NCBI RefSeq assembly: GCF_016638705.1
Contig: NZ_CP067341.1
Coordinates: 5,211,501-5,275,500 of the forward strand
Source of the DNA: Lysinibacillus agricola
Lineage (GTDB): Bacteria > Bacillota > Bacilli > Bacillales_A > Planococcaceae
Direction: 5' to 3'
DNA length: 64,000 nucleotides
A program made the position numbers and the translations under genes. The notes below the pieces were generated by a model that had not been told where the DNA came from, ran no database searches, and saw only the letters and a list, made by a program, of their open reading frames with translations. Positions 27,410-35,761 of the stretch are shown here, one piece after another. Position 1 is the stretch's first letter. The number at the start of each line of letters is the position of its first letter.

Positions 27410-27667
27410 TTACTCAATCGGAACATAAATATCTGTCTTGCTCTTGGCTTTGAAGTTTTTTGGTGGCTCAGTAACGTATAATTCAAAGGGGAATGAATCT
27501 CTCGGTGTGTATTCGTCTTTTTTGCCGTCAAATTGGTGCATGGACTTTAGTGCCTTAAAAAATGTTTCTTGTGTAATTTCTTCTGCAATATTTTCATCTG
27601 ACGCCAGTGATATCATATAAAAATAAACGTCATGAAAATATGCTTGATAGATTTCCTCAAAGTCCAT
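27410..27667 (-). pseudogene. Chimeric remnant: ECF sigma factor N-terminus fused to an effector-domain C-terminus
   Basis: Residues 1-50 are sigma-70 region 2 of an ECF factor (MDFEEIYQAYFHDVYFYMIS, EEITQETFFKALKSMHQFDG). The remaining 35 residues (FELYVTEPPKNF, TDIYVPIE) resemble the end of GyrI-like ligand-binding domains. Sigma regions 3 and 4 are missing. The frame is open and has a good GGGGGG ribosome site, so a fusion peptide could still be made. A deletion between two genes is the simplest explanation. Confidence 0.6.
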
Positions 27668-27733
27668 GTCTTCCCCCCTTTTACCTAAATAACTAGCGAA
27701 ATATTAAAGCGTTACAATATTTGCAAAAAAAAA

Positions 27734-27764
27734 TAGACATATTCATTTTATCTGAATATGTCTA
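27734..27764. terminator. Hairpin terminator
   Basis: Perfect 12-bp stem TAGACATATTCA / TGAATATGTCTA, with T-rich flank on the minus strand. Confidence 0.7.
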
Positions 27765-27807
27765 GCTAATGATTAAAAACATATGCGCTTGCTCAAGAAC
27801 ATACCAT

Positions 27808-27842
27808 TAAAACCGCACTTACTTATGGTACGGTTCACCGTA
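27808..27842. mobile_element. SCC-like attachment site 2
   Basis: Minus strand GGTGAACCGTACCATAAGTA then AGTGCGGTTTT, which differs from the rlmH end in a single base over this stretch. It reads GEPYHK-stop and forms an artificial end for a broken IS3 transposase, so it is a clean junction. Confidence 0.75.
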
Positions 27843-28146
27843 AAACCAATGAACATAATCATCAAGTTCAAGAGCGAGCTGTTCAAGAGAAGTGAAATGA
27901 GCCCCATTAGCGAATTCTGTTTTAAATACTTTAAACGTCGCTTCAGCCACGGCATTATCATAAGGACATCCCTTCATACTTAATGAACGCTGGATATCGA
28001 ATGTTTCAAGTGCCTCAGAAATAAGCTTGTTATCAAACTCTTTCCCGCGGTCTGTATGGAATACTTTCACATCATTCAGATTTGCTTGAATGCTTGCGAT
28101 TGCTCGATAAACAAGCTCTGCTGTCTTATTTGCACCAGCACTATAC
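27819..28146 (-). pseudogene. IS3-family transposase (orfB), fragment
   Basis: The open piece reads YSAGANKTAELVYRAIASIQ, VFHTDRGKEFDN and GCPYDNAVAEATFKVFKTEF, i.e. the second and third parts of the DDE catalytic core (D in HTDRG, E in NAVAEATFK). The N-terminal two thirds are missing. After YVHWF, where IS3 proteins continue with an N-x-R/H segment, the frame runs into att-like site 2 and ends GEPYHK. It is an inactive remnant cut at both ends. Confidence 0.85.
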
Positions 28147-28196
28147 TAAAAATTAAAAGATTAGCTGAGACATTGTCTAACTCGTGCTCAATGAAT

Positions 28197-29093
28197 TTAT
28201 GGCATTGGGGTTTTTTGTTTCTTCAAGACGAAAAACATAATGAAGACAAAGAATAGAATATAAATTAAAGTATAAAGTATGCTCTGATTAATAGAATATA
28301 TATCTGGCATAGCATAAAAAGACACTATACCACCATACGCTGTTTTTTCGAATAAGATTGGTAGCATTGATTTCTGAATAAACAGAGGAAACCATTGACC
28401 GAAAGACCAACTATGTAGAAACGTGGATTCAATAATAGGGTATAAGAATCCAGCAATCATTCCTACCAATATACTTTTTGTGATAACTGTGATACATGCG
28501 GCAAAGATACCCCATAATAAAAGACTTATTATCGTTCCTACAATTTGTAAAATGGAACTCTTAAACATTAAGGGTTCCTCCGAAATAACTTCCATAGGCA
28601 AGTTGAATAGAATAGGAGTAATAACACTCATAATGTAGCCTACGAGCACACTAATACCTATGAAAAGCAGTATAAAAGTTGAAAGGCTAAACACCTTACC
28701 CATTAGTACTTCTTTTCTTGTCATTCCACTAACCCACAGTTGTCTAATAGTAAAATGGCGATACTCAACACCAAACAGCAGTGCTCCTATGATAGACAAG
28801 ATAATTGGACCTAATGAATTAACTGCAGCCAACGAATAAGTCAATGCCATTGAAGGACTTAAAACATAAAGTTTCGCTGCTAGTGGTTCAGTAAAATCAG
28901 ATTTGGCTAAATAATTAAGAGTTTCTTGTTCACTATAAGAACCATTTTCTAAAAATAAAGCAAATGATTTTTGAAATTGAAAGCCAACACTAACATAACA
29001 GTAGATAAGAAATAGGATAAAAAGCGCAATCCCCCAAAAAACAGCAGGGTGTTTAATTAGTTTTTTCCATTCTCGTCTATATATTCCTAGCAT
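28197..29093 (-). CDS. ABC transporter permease (ABC-2 type)
   Basis: 298 residues with six hydrophobic segments, the first following MLGIYRREWKKLIKHPAVFW. A large outer loop lies between segments 1 and 2. It overlaps the ATPase gene by 17 bases. The type is common in efflux or self-protection systems against antimicrobial peptides (NatB/EcsB/BcrB-like). With the secreted protein encoded upstream, it is probably that protein's exporter, or an immunity or stress transporter. Confidence 0.82.
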   Translation of the reverse strand: MLGIYRREWKKLIKHPAVFWGIALFILFLIYCYVSVGFQFQKSFALFLENGSYSEQETLNYLAKSDFTEPLAAKLYVLSPSMALTYSLAAVNSLGPIILSIIGALLFGVEYRHFTIRQLWVSGMTRKEVLMGKVFSLSTFILLFIGISVLVGYIMSVITPILFNLPMEVISEEPLMFKSSILQIVGTIISLLLWGIFAACITVITKSILVGMIAGFLYPIIESTFLHSWSFGQWFPLFIQKSMLPILFEKTAYGGIVSFYAMPDIYSINQSILYTLIYILFFVFIMFFVLKKQKTPMP

Positions 29094-30039
29094 TAATGTC
29101 CTCCTCCTTCACCCACTGATTGTAAAGGTTTTCCCATTCTTGAACTGGCTTAATATTGATCCATTCCTGTATTAAAATATTCTTCATTATTAACAATTGT
29201 TGAACAGTCTGGACTGATTGTTCCGATGATATAGTCAAACGCCAAGTTTGATCGTCTAATTCTACACATTCAAAAACGTCAACTATTGTTTCAATTTCTT
29301 CTTTTCTTATAGGATTTAAGGTTTTCATTTGGATAATTGGTAAGTTAACTTCACTTATTCCTTGGAAAGTGTCTAGCTCTTTCCTAATAGTCCCGTTGTA
29401 AATCATTCCAAGACGGTTACAACATTGTTCAATAATATCCCATTCATGACTGGCTATTATAAACGCACTACCATTTGATGCCATATCTTTAATAATTTCA
29501 ACTAAATTTTTACAAGAAGCTACATCTAACCCATTTGTTGGTTCATCTAATAAATAAAGATTAGCTTCTTTAGAGAGAGCAATAGACAATCCCAACCGCT
29601 GCTTTTGCCCAAAAGACAATTTTTTTACTTTTTTAGACAGTATTTTTTCAGATTGGTTTAACCTGTTTAATATTTCATATGCATTGGAAGGTCGTGGAGA
29701 AAGTAAATCAATATTATCTTTTCCACTTAAATAGGGATATAGCGAAGTGGGTTGAAAAGCAAAACCTGTTGGATTTTCTTTTTTTATTTTTTTATCAATA
29801 TGTATAGTTCCTTCATCTGAATGAACTAATCCTGATAAAATAGATAAAAGAGTTGTTTTACCTGAACCGTTTATCCCAACTAGAGCATATACATCATGTG
29901 CATTAAGGGAAAGGTTAATGTTTTGTAAAACTGTTTGGTTATGATATTTTTTCTTCAAACTTTCAACTTTCAGAATTTGTTCATTATTAGTTTGATAATT
30001 CTCTTTTAATTGTCTTGTTTCTAAAATATGTTCATTCAT
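29077..30039 (-). CDS. ABC transporter ATP-binding protein
   Basis: 320 residues. Walker A GINGSGKTT (near 58-66), Q-loop in GFAFQPTSLYPYLSG, signature LSFGQKQR, Walker B LYLLDEPTNGLD and the H-loop in IIASHEWD are all intact. A C-terminal extension of about 100 residues follows, and a 20-residue extension precedes the ATPase fold. It is translated just before the permease. An intercistronic hairpin at 30074-30118 separates it from the secreted-protein gene. Confidence 0.88.
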   Translation of the reverse strand: MNEHILETRQLKENYQTNNEQILKVESLKKKYHNQTVLQNINLSLNAHDVYALVGINGSGKTTLLSILSGLVHSDEGTIHIDKKIKKENPTGFAFQPTSLYPYLSGKDNIDLLSPRPSNAYEILNRLNQSEKILSKKVKKLSFGQKQRLGLSIALSKEANLYLLDEPTNGLDVASCKNLVEIIKDMASNGSAFIIASHEWDIIEQCCNRLGMIYNGTIRKELDTFQGISEVNLPIIQMKTLNPIRKEEIETIVDVFECVELDDQTWRLTISSEQSVQTVQQLLIMKNILIQEWINIKPVQEWENLYNQWVKEEDINARNI

Positions 30040-30073
30040 AATTTACCACCTTTCTTCTTTCTTTTTTATAAAG

Positions 30074-30118
30074 TTACATTTACTTGAATTTAGTTTAACT
30101 GAATTCAAGTAAATGTAA
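30074..30118. terminator. Perfect 17-bp-arm hairpin between secreted protein and ABC genes
   Basis: TTACATTTACTTGAATT / AATTCAAGTAAATGTAA with an 11-base loop and no T run. It may be a processing or partial-termination hairpin that keeps transporter expression below that of the secreted protein, or an operator. Confidence 0.6.
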
Positions 30119-30155
30119 TGAGTAATTTAATTATTTTCTATTTAAAAGTTGCATT

Positions 30156-30671
30156 TTAATATGCACTCGAATTACCAGAACCTGTTATGTCGGTGATAAT
30201 TCTACTTGTGAACGAAGGTCCACCAACATGCCCCCAAGGAGTTGGGATGCCACTATCAAATTTAACACTTTGGTTAGCCTGTCCAGATGAAGTTCCTTTT
30301 AAGTTCCACGTATTACTTTCACTTCCATACCCATAGCCTATTGCTGCATTGTTATCTTGCCATAGATTATTATATTTAGTTATTTTTCCAGAATCATATG
30401 TCCATTGAATATAAGCCAATTGAGTTGCTACATTAATACCATAGAGATTTGTGTACCTTTTCCCGTATGAAACTGTTGCAGTCCAAGCACGAACATCGGG
30501 TCCTTTAGATATTAATTCAGGTGCAACGTACGCATCTGATCCTATAACCGATGTATCAGGAAGAGTGGTATCTTCTAATTCTGCAGCATGTGCTGAAGAA
30601 AAAGATGCTATTGATATTCCTAACGATAAAACCCCAGCAGTAACAAGTTTAGATAATAATGGATTTTTCAT
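30156..30671 (-). CDS. Secreted protein of unknown function
   Basis: 171 residues with a clear Sec signal peptide (KLVTAGVLSLGISIASFSSA, predicted cut after AHA). The mature chain of about 142 residues is rich in glycine, serine, tyrosine and tryptophan, has no cysteine (SYGKRYTNLYGINVATQLAY; AAIGYGYGSESNTWNLKG) and ends IITDITGSGNSSAY. Composition and the neighbouring ABC genes recall secreted bacteriocin-like or surface proteins, but no known family is matched. It is the first gene of the innermost cassette next to rlmH. Confidence 0.7.
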   Translation of the reverse strand: MKNPLLSKLVTAGVLSLGISIASFSSAHAAELEDTTLPDTSVIGSDAYVAPELISKGPDVRAWTATVSYGKRYTNLYGINVATQLAYIQWTYDSGKITKYNNLWQDNNAAIGYGYGSESNTWNLKGTSSGQANQSVKFDSGIPTPWGHVGGPSFTSRIITDITGSGNSSAY

Positions 30672-31355
30672 TTTTCGTTTCCTTTTCGGTTCCTCAAATT
30701 TTTTTTTTGAAAAATCAAGTGACGGGTACGTAGCAACATTTAACTTCTAATAAGGTCATATCACCTGCCCCACTATTTTTAGAATAGGTTATTGTGTATA
30801 AGATTCTCTTAGGAAGTTAATTTCATTATAACTTGTAAAAAAATTGATTATAAGCAAAAGAAGTCGACAAAAATATATACATAAAGATACATTTCACTCG
30901 GAAATTATAAATTTTAATACTAGATTCAATGTTAAGAGATAAGAATAGCTCGATTTCTAAAAAATTGGGGGTTATTTACAAGAAATAAAAAAATTGATTA
31001 TTCTATAAGAGTGGTTGCTATTTAGAGCATCCATCTTTTTTGTTCTTAAGCATCATTTCTCTAATTGCTTTTCATATAATTTAAATACAAATCCTCCCCT
31101 TTTAGAAATGGATGCTAAAAATAAAATTATTATTTGTGATTTTAAAAATTCTAACGACGACTTTTCGAAATATATAATAGATTCTTGGAATACATTTAAA
31201 GCCAAACTTTAAATGAAAACAGGTACACTTATTAAAATGTACCTGTTTTTAATTTATTATATTTTTCAAACACTAATATATGCTCTATATTCATACCGCC
31301 ACCATCATTACCTAAATTAGGAATCCTTTTGTTTGAGGATATGACAAAACCGCAC
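30672..31355. other. Intergenic region between rlmH and the first cassette gene
   Basis: AT-rich, with the promoter region of the secreted protein and a terminator hairpin (31216-31227 / 31238-31249, AAAACAGGTACA stem) read in the plus direction. A plus-strand open piece at 31111-31212 (MDAKNKIIICDFKNSNDDFS) directly before this terminator could be the end of a decayed gene; it has no ribosome site. Confidence 0.55.
31216..31249 (+). terminator. Hairpin terminator
   Basis: Perfect 12-bp stem AAAACAGGTACA / TGTACCTGTTTT ending in a T run on the plus strand. Confidence 0.75.
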
Positions 31356-31376
31356 TTACTTATGATACGGTTCACC
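31344..31376. mobile_element. SCC-like attachment site 1 at the 3' end of rlmH
   Basis: Minus strand GGTGAACCGTATCATAAGTA then AGTGCGGTTTT, spanning the last codons and stop of rlmH. Staphylococcal cassette chromosomes insert in exactly this part of rlmH (orfX), whose att core contains TATCATAA. Five related copies follow at 27.8, 24.8, 22.7, 19.9 and 18.5 kb. Confidence 0.75.
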
Positions 31377-31835
31377 CTTCATAATCCTAAAACTCCTATA
31401 AATCTGCTCTACCAAAACAAGCTTCATTAGCTGATGTGGTAATGTCATCTTTCCAAAGGACTGCTGCTCATCCGCTCGTTTCAAAACATCATCATGTAAA
31501 CCAAGAGAGCCGCCGATAACGAAGGCGATTTTGCTTTTGCCGTAGGTCATGAGAGATTCGATATCTGCTGCCATTTGTTCAGAGGTTTTCATTTTTCCGT
31601 TGATGGCTAGGGCGATAACGTATGTATCTGGGCCGATTTTAGATAGAATGCGTTCACCCTCTTTTTTCTTAACGATTTCCATTTCGGCGTCGCTTAGCTG
31701 CTCGGGTGCTTTTTCATCTGGTACCTCGACTAGATCCATTTTTGCGTAGCCGCCGAGACGTTTTACATATTCGTCTATGCCCATTTTTAAGTACTTTTCT
31801 TTTAGTTTTCCGACTGATACAATCGTTATATTCAC
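31356..31835 (-). CDS. rlmH: 23S rRNA (pseudouridine1915-N3)-methyltransferase RlmH
   Basis: 159 residues, full family length. SPOUT-class methyltransferase, with the knot region [20 protein letters not shown] and the ending [11 protein letters not shown]. It methylates pseudouridine 1915 of helix 69. It is the conserved neighbour of the walRK/htrA block in Bacillales and the known target of SCC integration in staphylococci. The reading frame is intact, so cassette insertion has regenerated its last codons. Confidence 0.96.
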   Translation of the reverse strand: MNITIVSVGKLKEKYLKMGIDEYVKRLGGYAKMDLVEVPDEKAPEQLSDAEMEIVKKKEGERILSKIGPDTYVIALAINGKMKTSEQMAADIESLMTYGKSKIAFVIGGSLGLHDDVLKRADEQQSFGKMTLPHQLMKLVLVEQIYRSFRIMKGEPYHK

Positions 31836-31838
31836 ACG

Positions 31839-32255
31839 TTATCCACCTTTACAATTCATTTACAAACAACTTATCCACAAAAGTTATCAACATATCCACA
31901 TAGCATTCCTATATATTGTGTAAAGTTATTTACTTGATACAATATATTCTGCTGGTTGTTCACAGTAGCTACATTTTGTGGATAACTTTTTATCCTCTTC
32001 GACTTTATCCATAATTGGGAACTCTTTTTGCTCTGCCACAAACATGTCTAAAGCGTGATCTATATGGCTTTCACAGCTGTATTTTTCCATTTTTATATCT
32101 CTCCTTATTTTCCGAAATTTCCACAAACTTATTCACAATTCGGTCTATGTTATCCACAATCTATTGTAACAAAGGACAGGCGAGTATGGAAGAATAGGCT
32201 TTCTATCGCTAATTGCTGTGTAATGTAATTATTCACAATTTTCTAGTTATCCACA
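31839..32255. promoter_or_regulatory. DnaA-box cluster
   Basis: Four exact TTATCCACA boxes (31871-31879, 31977-31985 inverted, 32150-32158, 32247-32255) and five one-mismatch boxes (31839, 31884, 31892, 32129, 32229) lie within 417 bases, spanning the spacer upstream of rlmH, the small CxxC gene and the spacer beyond. Chance would give well under one exact box. The site lies more than 31 kb from parB/soj and is therefore not oriC itself. DnaA titration or timing control is inferred. Confidence 0.7.
31926..32090 (-). CDS. CxxH/CxxC zinc-finger-like small protein
   Basis: 54 residues from the ATG behind GGAGAG; a 12-residue longer reading lacks a ribosome site. The cysteine pattern is C-x2-H (YSCESHIDH) and C-x2-C (CSYCEQPAEY), as in a small family found beside rlmH in Bacillales. 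It probably binds zinc; the function is unknown. Its coding sequence contains one exact DnaA box. Confidence 0.8.
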   Translation of the reverse strand: MEKYSCESHIDHALDMFVAEQKEFPIMDKVEEDKKLSTKCSYCEQPAEYIVSSK

Positions 32256-32307
32256 ATATTTTCTAAATCATTCTTAATAATTCAGTCAATGCCTCCGAAT
32301 ATTTTTG

Positions 32308-32530
32308 TCTCATTTCTATAATGTGGGGTTGATTTCCGTTCCGACTGGGTGCTTTGTAGCTGCCGCTTTGCTTTCGCTACAGAAAACATTTGTTGTTACT
32401 GTCGCTTCGCTTTCGCACAGAGCAAAGTTTCCTGGGGGCATTTGATGAGCCCCAAGGAGTCACCCTCCACTCCTATCAACTTATATTGGCATACATTTTA
32501 ACAAATATTAGCTCCATCTTTTGATGATAA
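32308..32530. repeat. MITE-like repeat, copy B
   Basis: About 220 bp. It has the core GGTTGATTTCCGTTCCGACT, two internal tandem units around CGCTTCGCTTTCGCACAG, CCTGGGGGCATTTGATGAGC, and CCACTCCTATCA. The right end (GCTCCATCTTTTGATGAT) resembles copy E; the terminal inverted repeats are decayed. Confidence 0.65.
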
Positions 32531-32561
32531 AATATAATTTTTGATTCTACAACACGAAAAG

Positions 32562-32597
32562 AAAATCAGTGAGGACCTATAATCCCCACTGATTTTT
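32562..32597 (-). terminator. Terminator of htrA
   Basis: Stem AATCAGTG / CACTGATT extended by GG/CC, followed by TTTTC on the minus strand. Confidence 0.75.
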
Positions 32598-32601
32598 TCA
32601 T

Positions 32602-33909
32602 TTACAATGAATCGCTATTTGTTAATGTTAATGATAGTTCCACTAATTTACCTTGACGATATACTTTCATCGTTAAATTATCACCAATTTTTTTGTCATT
32701 ATATAAATGTTTGCGTAAATCGATTGCTGTTTCGATTTTTTGTCCATCCATTTCAACAATAATATCGTATTGTTGAACGCCTGCTTTTGATGCTGGTGAG
32801 TTAGCTACAACATCTGTAATAACAACACCTGTTGTTAAATCTTTTGGCAATTTTAACGTTTGTTGTTGGTAGAATGACGGAACATCCGTTAAGTCTACTA
32901 ATGAAACACCCATTGTTGGACGCTTCATTTCACCATTTGCCTCTAATTCCTCGATAATTGGAATTGCTGAGTTAATCGGAATTGAGAAGCCTAAACCTTC
33001 AACAGAGGATTCCGCAATTTTCATGGAGTTAATGCCAACTAATTCGCCAGCAATGTTTACAAGTGCACCACCACTATTACCAGGATTGATAGCTGCGTCT
33101 GTTTGTAATACTTCTTGCTGCCAATCTATTGAGCCATCACCGTTTATGTCAACTGGTACAGAACGATCCTTACCAGAAACAACACCTGTAGTAACAGAGC
33201 CATAGAATTCTAAACCAAGTGGGTTACCAATCGCAATGACTGTTTCACCTTGTTTTAATACATCTGAGTTACCGAATGTTGCTACTGTTTTAACATCTTT
33301 TGAGCTGATTGAAATGACCGCTAAGTCTGTCCAAACATCGTGACCAACTAATTGTGCTACTTCTTTCGTTCCATCTGGCATTGTTACTTCTAACTGTTTT
33401 GCACCTTCAATAACATGGTTATTTGTCACGATAAAGGCTGTATCACCTTGAACTTTATAAATAACACCTGAACCGCTTCCTGCAGGCTGGTCTGATGTGG
33501 ATTGTGGACTCCAGAATCCGCCATTTGACACTTCTTGAATATTTGTGATCCCTACAACAGCATCTGAAGCCTTATCTACTGCTTTCGTAACATCGGTTGT
33601 CACTTCTGTTGCAACTTGATTAATGGTTGTGTCATTCTTACCTGCACCGCTTGTAGTTGTGCCAGTTGTACCAGGCATTTGATTGACAAGTCCAGGCATC
33701 ATGAGCCAAACGAGTAAAGCGCCTATGATGACGCCGATAAAACCGGTAAATAAATAACCACCTTTACCTCCGCCACCGCCTTTCTTTTTATGACGTTTCT
33801 CTTGCGTTTCTCGCTCCTCTAGTTCGAGTCGCTCCTGAAGAGGTGATTTCTGTATTTCATCGTTTTTTAGAAAATCACTGTTTTTATCATCATCTTGAAA
33901 ATTGCTCAT
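32602..33909 (-). CDS. htrA: HtrA/DegP-type membrane-anchored serine protease
   Basis: 435 residues; the start is the second ATG, eight bases after AAAGGA. A charged cytoplasmic N-terminus (HKKKGGGGGKGG) leads to one membrane segment, then a trypsin-like domain outside the cell with triad His in NNHVIEG, Asp in WTDLAVI and Ser in NPGNSGGALV. A C-terminal PDZ domain (VIVEMDGQKIETAIDLRKHL) follows. It degrades misfolded exported proteins. Its place after walJ matches Bacillus htrC/yycK; it has its own spacer and promoter here. Confidence 0.93.
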   Translation of the reverse strand: MSNFQDDDKNSDFLKNDEIQKSPLQERLELEERETQEKRHKKKGGGGGKGGYLFTGFIGVIIGALLVWLMMPGLVNQMPGTTGTTTSGAGKNDTTINQVATEVTTDVTKAVDKASDAVVGITNIQEVSNGGFWSPQSTSDQPAGSGSGVIYKVQGDTAFIVTNNHVIEGAKQLEVTMPDGTKEVAQLVGHDVWTDLAVISISSKDVKTVATFGNSDVLKQGETVIAIGNPLGLEFYGSVTTGVVSGKDRSVPVDINGDGSIDWQQEVLQTDAAINPGNSGGALVNIAGELVGINSMKIAESSVEGLGFSIPINSAIPIIEELEANGEMKRPTMGVSLVDLTDVPSFYQQQTLKLPKDLTTGVVITDVVANSPASKAGVQQYDIIVEMDGQKIETAIDLRKHLYNDKKIGDNLTMKVYRQGKLVELSLTLTNSDSL

Positions 33910-34009
33910 TCTCCTCATCCTTTCACTTATTATTATTTGTTAGTTGTTACCCTAATATTACGATTCAAACATTAAAATCAGATGAAAAATAAATAAAATG
34001 AACATAAAA

Positions 34010-34052
34010 ATGGCTGTTCAAAGCATTTACTATAAAATGCTATTGAACAGCC
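34010..34052 (-). terminator. Terminator of the wal operon
   Basis: Stem GGCTGTTCAA / TTGAACAGCC with an inner AGCATTT/AAATGCT pairing, followed by ATTTTTATG on the minus strand. Confidence 0.8.
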
Positions 34053-34140
34053 TCATTAAAGCTTCATTTTTAAATTGTATAATGTCGATATTATTAACTC
34101 ACGCTAAGAATCATAATTCCGCGACATCCGCTGAAAGAAG

Positions 34141-34929
34141 TTAAACTGTCACTAATTTCGTCGGCTCTTCGGCATCTGTATCAAATAAATTTACATACTC
34201 TCCTGCAATAATGCCACATGATTGCAAAGTCTGTGTGACACTCATGCGCGCAAGCTCTTTCATGTTATTATCCATACTTAAATGTGATAAATAAATATTT
34301 GTTGGTTTTTCAAATACTACCTCACTCATTGCTATAGCTGCGTCCTCATTTGAAACGTGCCCTACATCACTTAAAATACGACGTTTTATAGACCATGGGT
34401 AACGCCCCATTTGCAGCATATTGACATCGTGGTTACTTTCAAAGACAAAGGAATCAGCACCTCGGATGATGCCCTTCATACGGTCGCTAACATAGCCTGT
34501 ATCCGTAATAACAACAAGCTTGCGTCCATTTTCATGAAAGCTATAGAACATGGGATCTGCTGCATCATGTGATACGGCAAAGGATTCAATAGCTAATGAG
34601 CCGAAATGCTTTACTGTATCCATTTCAAATTCAAACCGTTGCTCTAACGGAATATCACCAACAAGCCCATCCATCGCCTGCCACGTTTTGGCGTTTGCAT
34701 AAATAGGTACATTATATTTTCGTGCCAGTACACCTATTCCTTTAATATGATCACTATGCTCATGTGTAACGAAAATGCCACTTAGCTGTTTCATATTGCG
34801 GTCGATTTTTGTAAATAATTGCTCCATCTTTTTACCACTGAGGCCAGCATCGACAATAAATGTATGATCATCATTCTCTACATAAATCGAATTGCCTGTA
34901 CTGCCACTTGCTAAAACACTAAATCGCAT
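34141..34929 (-). CDS. walJ: WalJ (YycJ) metallo-beta-lactamase-fold exonuclease-like protein
   Basis: 262 residues from the ATG five bases after GGGGAG ([20 protein letters not shown]). Motif [10 protein letters not shown] is the metal site; later [18 protein letters not shown] and SHLS complete it. It overlaps the end of walI by 11 bases. WalJ proteins are MBL-fold nucleases conserved in the walRK operon and linked to coordination of wall growth with DNA replication. Confidence 0.93.
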   Translation of the reverse strand: MRFSVLASGSTGNSIYVENDDHTFIVDAGLSGKKMEQLFTKIDRNMKQLSGIFVTHEHSDHIKGIGVLARKYNVPIYANAKTWQAMDGLVGDIPLEQRFEFEMDTVKHFGSLAIESFAVSHDAADPMFYSFHENGRKLVVITDTGYVSDRMKGIIRGADSFVFESNHDVNMLQMGRYPWSIKRRILSDVGHVSNEDAAIAMSEVVFEKPTNIYLSHLSMDNNMKELARMSVTQTLQSCGIIAGEYVNLFDTDAEEPTKLVTV

Positions 34930-35761
34930 CATTCTCTCCCCAGTCTTCTTCTTCGCCCTCTTGCTTGTCCCCTTGGATTTCAATCATTTTTCCATCAATA
35001 GCATCAACGAAGTACTCTTCTATTTCGTCGTCCGATAATTTCACTTGTACTTCCCATGTTGGTATCAACACTTGCGTTTGCGTTAAATTACTAAATGTCG
35101 AATAACCTAACTTCATATGCATAATACGCGATTCTGACTTTAACAGATTTTTATTATAAAGTGTCTGGATAATTTGAAGTGGTGGTATTACAGTTTCTTG
35201 TTGCTCCATTTCTTCGATATTATCAATCATCGTCTGCTCATACATTGTAACTTCGTCGTCTAGATTCCACTGTACTTTTAATAGGGCACTCTCATTGTAA
35301 TAGAACATTCGATTACTTTTTTTCTGGAAGAAGATTGCGATTCGTTCCTCACGATCCACCTTCCATAATACATAAGAATCTCCTTCTTTTACGTTTGCAT
35401 GGACAAACTCTGTAAAGCTTGCATCATCATTAATATTTCGTAATTTCACAGGGCTTATAAAATTGGCACGTATATGTGTGTCAGTAATGAAATTTACTTG
35501 CTGATTGCCATCGGTAAAATCAGTATTTTTAAATTTATGCGCTTTACCTGTAATGTAAGTAGCAGATTCATTACTATTTGGCAATGTTCCATACGTAATA
35601 TTATCATCTTTTAATCGGGTTTCTATTGTTTTTTCACCAAGTATTTCTACACTCTGTGCTTCATTATAGCGATTTAAATACAACGAATATAAGAAGATAT
35701 TTAAGATTAAAAAAACGAATATGAAAATAGATTTTGTTCTATTCCAATCCATTTTTGACAC
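34919..35761 (-). CDS. walI: WalI (YycI), regulator of WalK
   Basis: 280 residues. One N-terminal membrane helix ([20 protein letters not shown]) and an extracellular domain of the YycI type. It binds WalK and WalH in the membrane and restrains the kinase. It overlaps walH by 23 bases and walJ by 11 bases. The tail is acidic ([11 protein letters not shown]). Confidence 0.9.
   Translation of the reverse strand: MSKMDWNRTKSIFIFVFLILNIFLYSLYLNRYNEAQSVEILGEKTIETRLKDDNITYGTLPNSNESATYITGKAHKFKNTDFTDGNQQVNFITDTHIRANFISPVKLRNINDDASFTEFVHANVKEGDSYVLWKVDREERIAIFFQKKSNRMFYYNESALLKVQWNLDDEVTMYEQTMIDNIEEMEQQETVIPPLQIIQTLYNKNLLKSESRIMHMKLGYSTFSNLTQTQVLIPTWEVQVKLSDDEIEEYFVDAIDGKMIEIQGDKQEGEEEDWGENDAI

Larger units (their letters stand above)
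32091..32601. other. Intergenic region: DnaA boxes, repeat copy B, htrA terminator
   Basis: No gene. In order: part of the DnaA-box cluster (to 32255), repeat copy B, and the htrA terminator at 32562-32597. Confidence 0.65.

Noticed and set aside
30156..30671. Lactococcin-972-type bacteriocin
   Set aside because: The secreted protein is much longer and lacks the glycine/tryptophan ending of that family; the neighbouring permease is not the large immunity-type membrane protein.
31015..31212. Plus-strand 65-codon frame before a terminator
   Set aside because: No ribosome site and a low-complexity start; at most the end of a decayed gene, so it is mentioned only within the intergenic entry.
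31356..31376. GEPYHK ending shared by rlmH and the broken IS3 transposase taken as protein homology
   Set aside because: The shared part is a DNA junction that continues past the stop codon (AGTGCGGTTTT); the two proteins are otherwise unrelated.
31839..32255. DnaA-box cluster as the chromosomal origin
   Set aside because: dnaA/dnaN are not here, and soj-parB at the right edge place oriC beyond the window.
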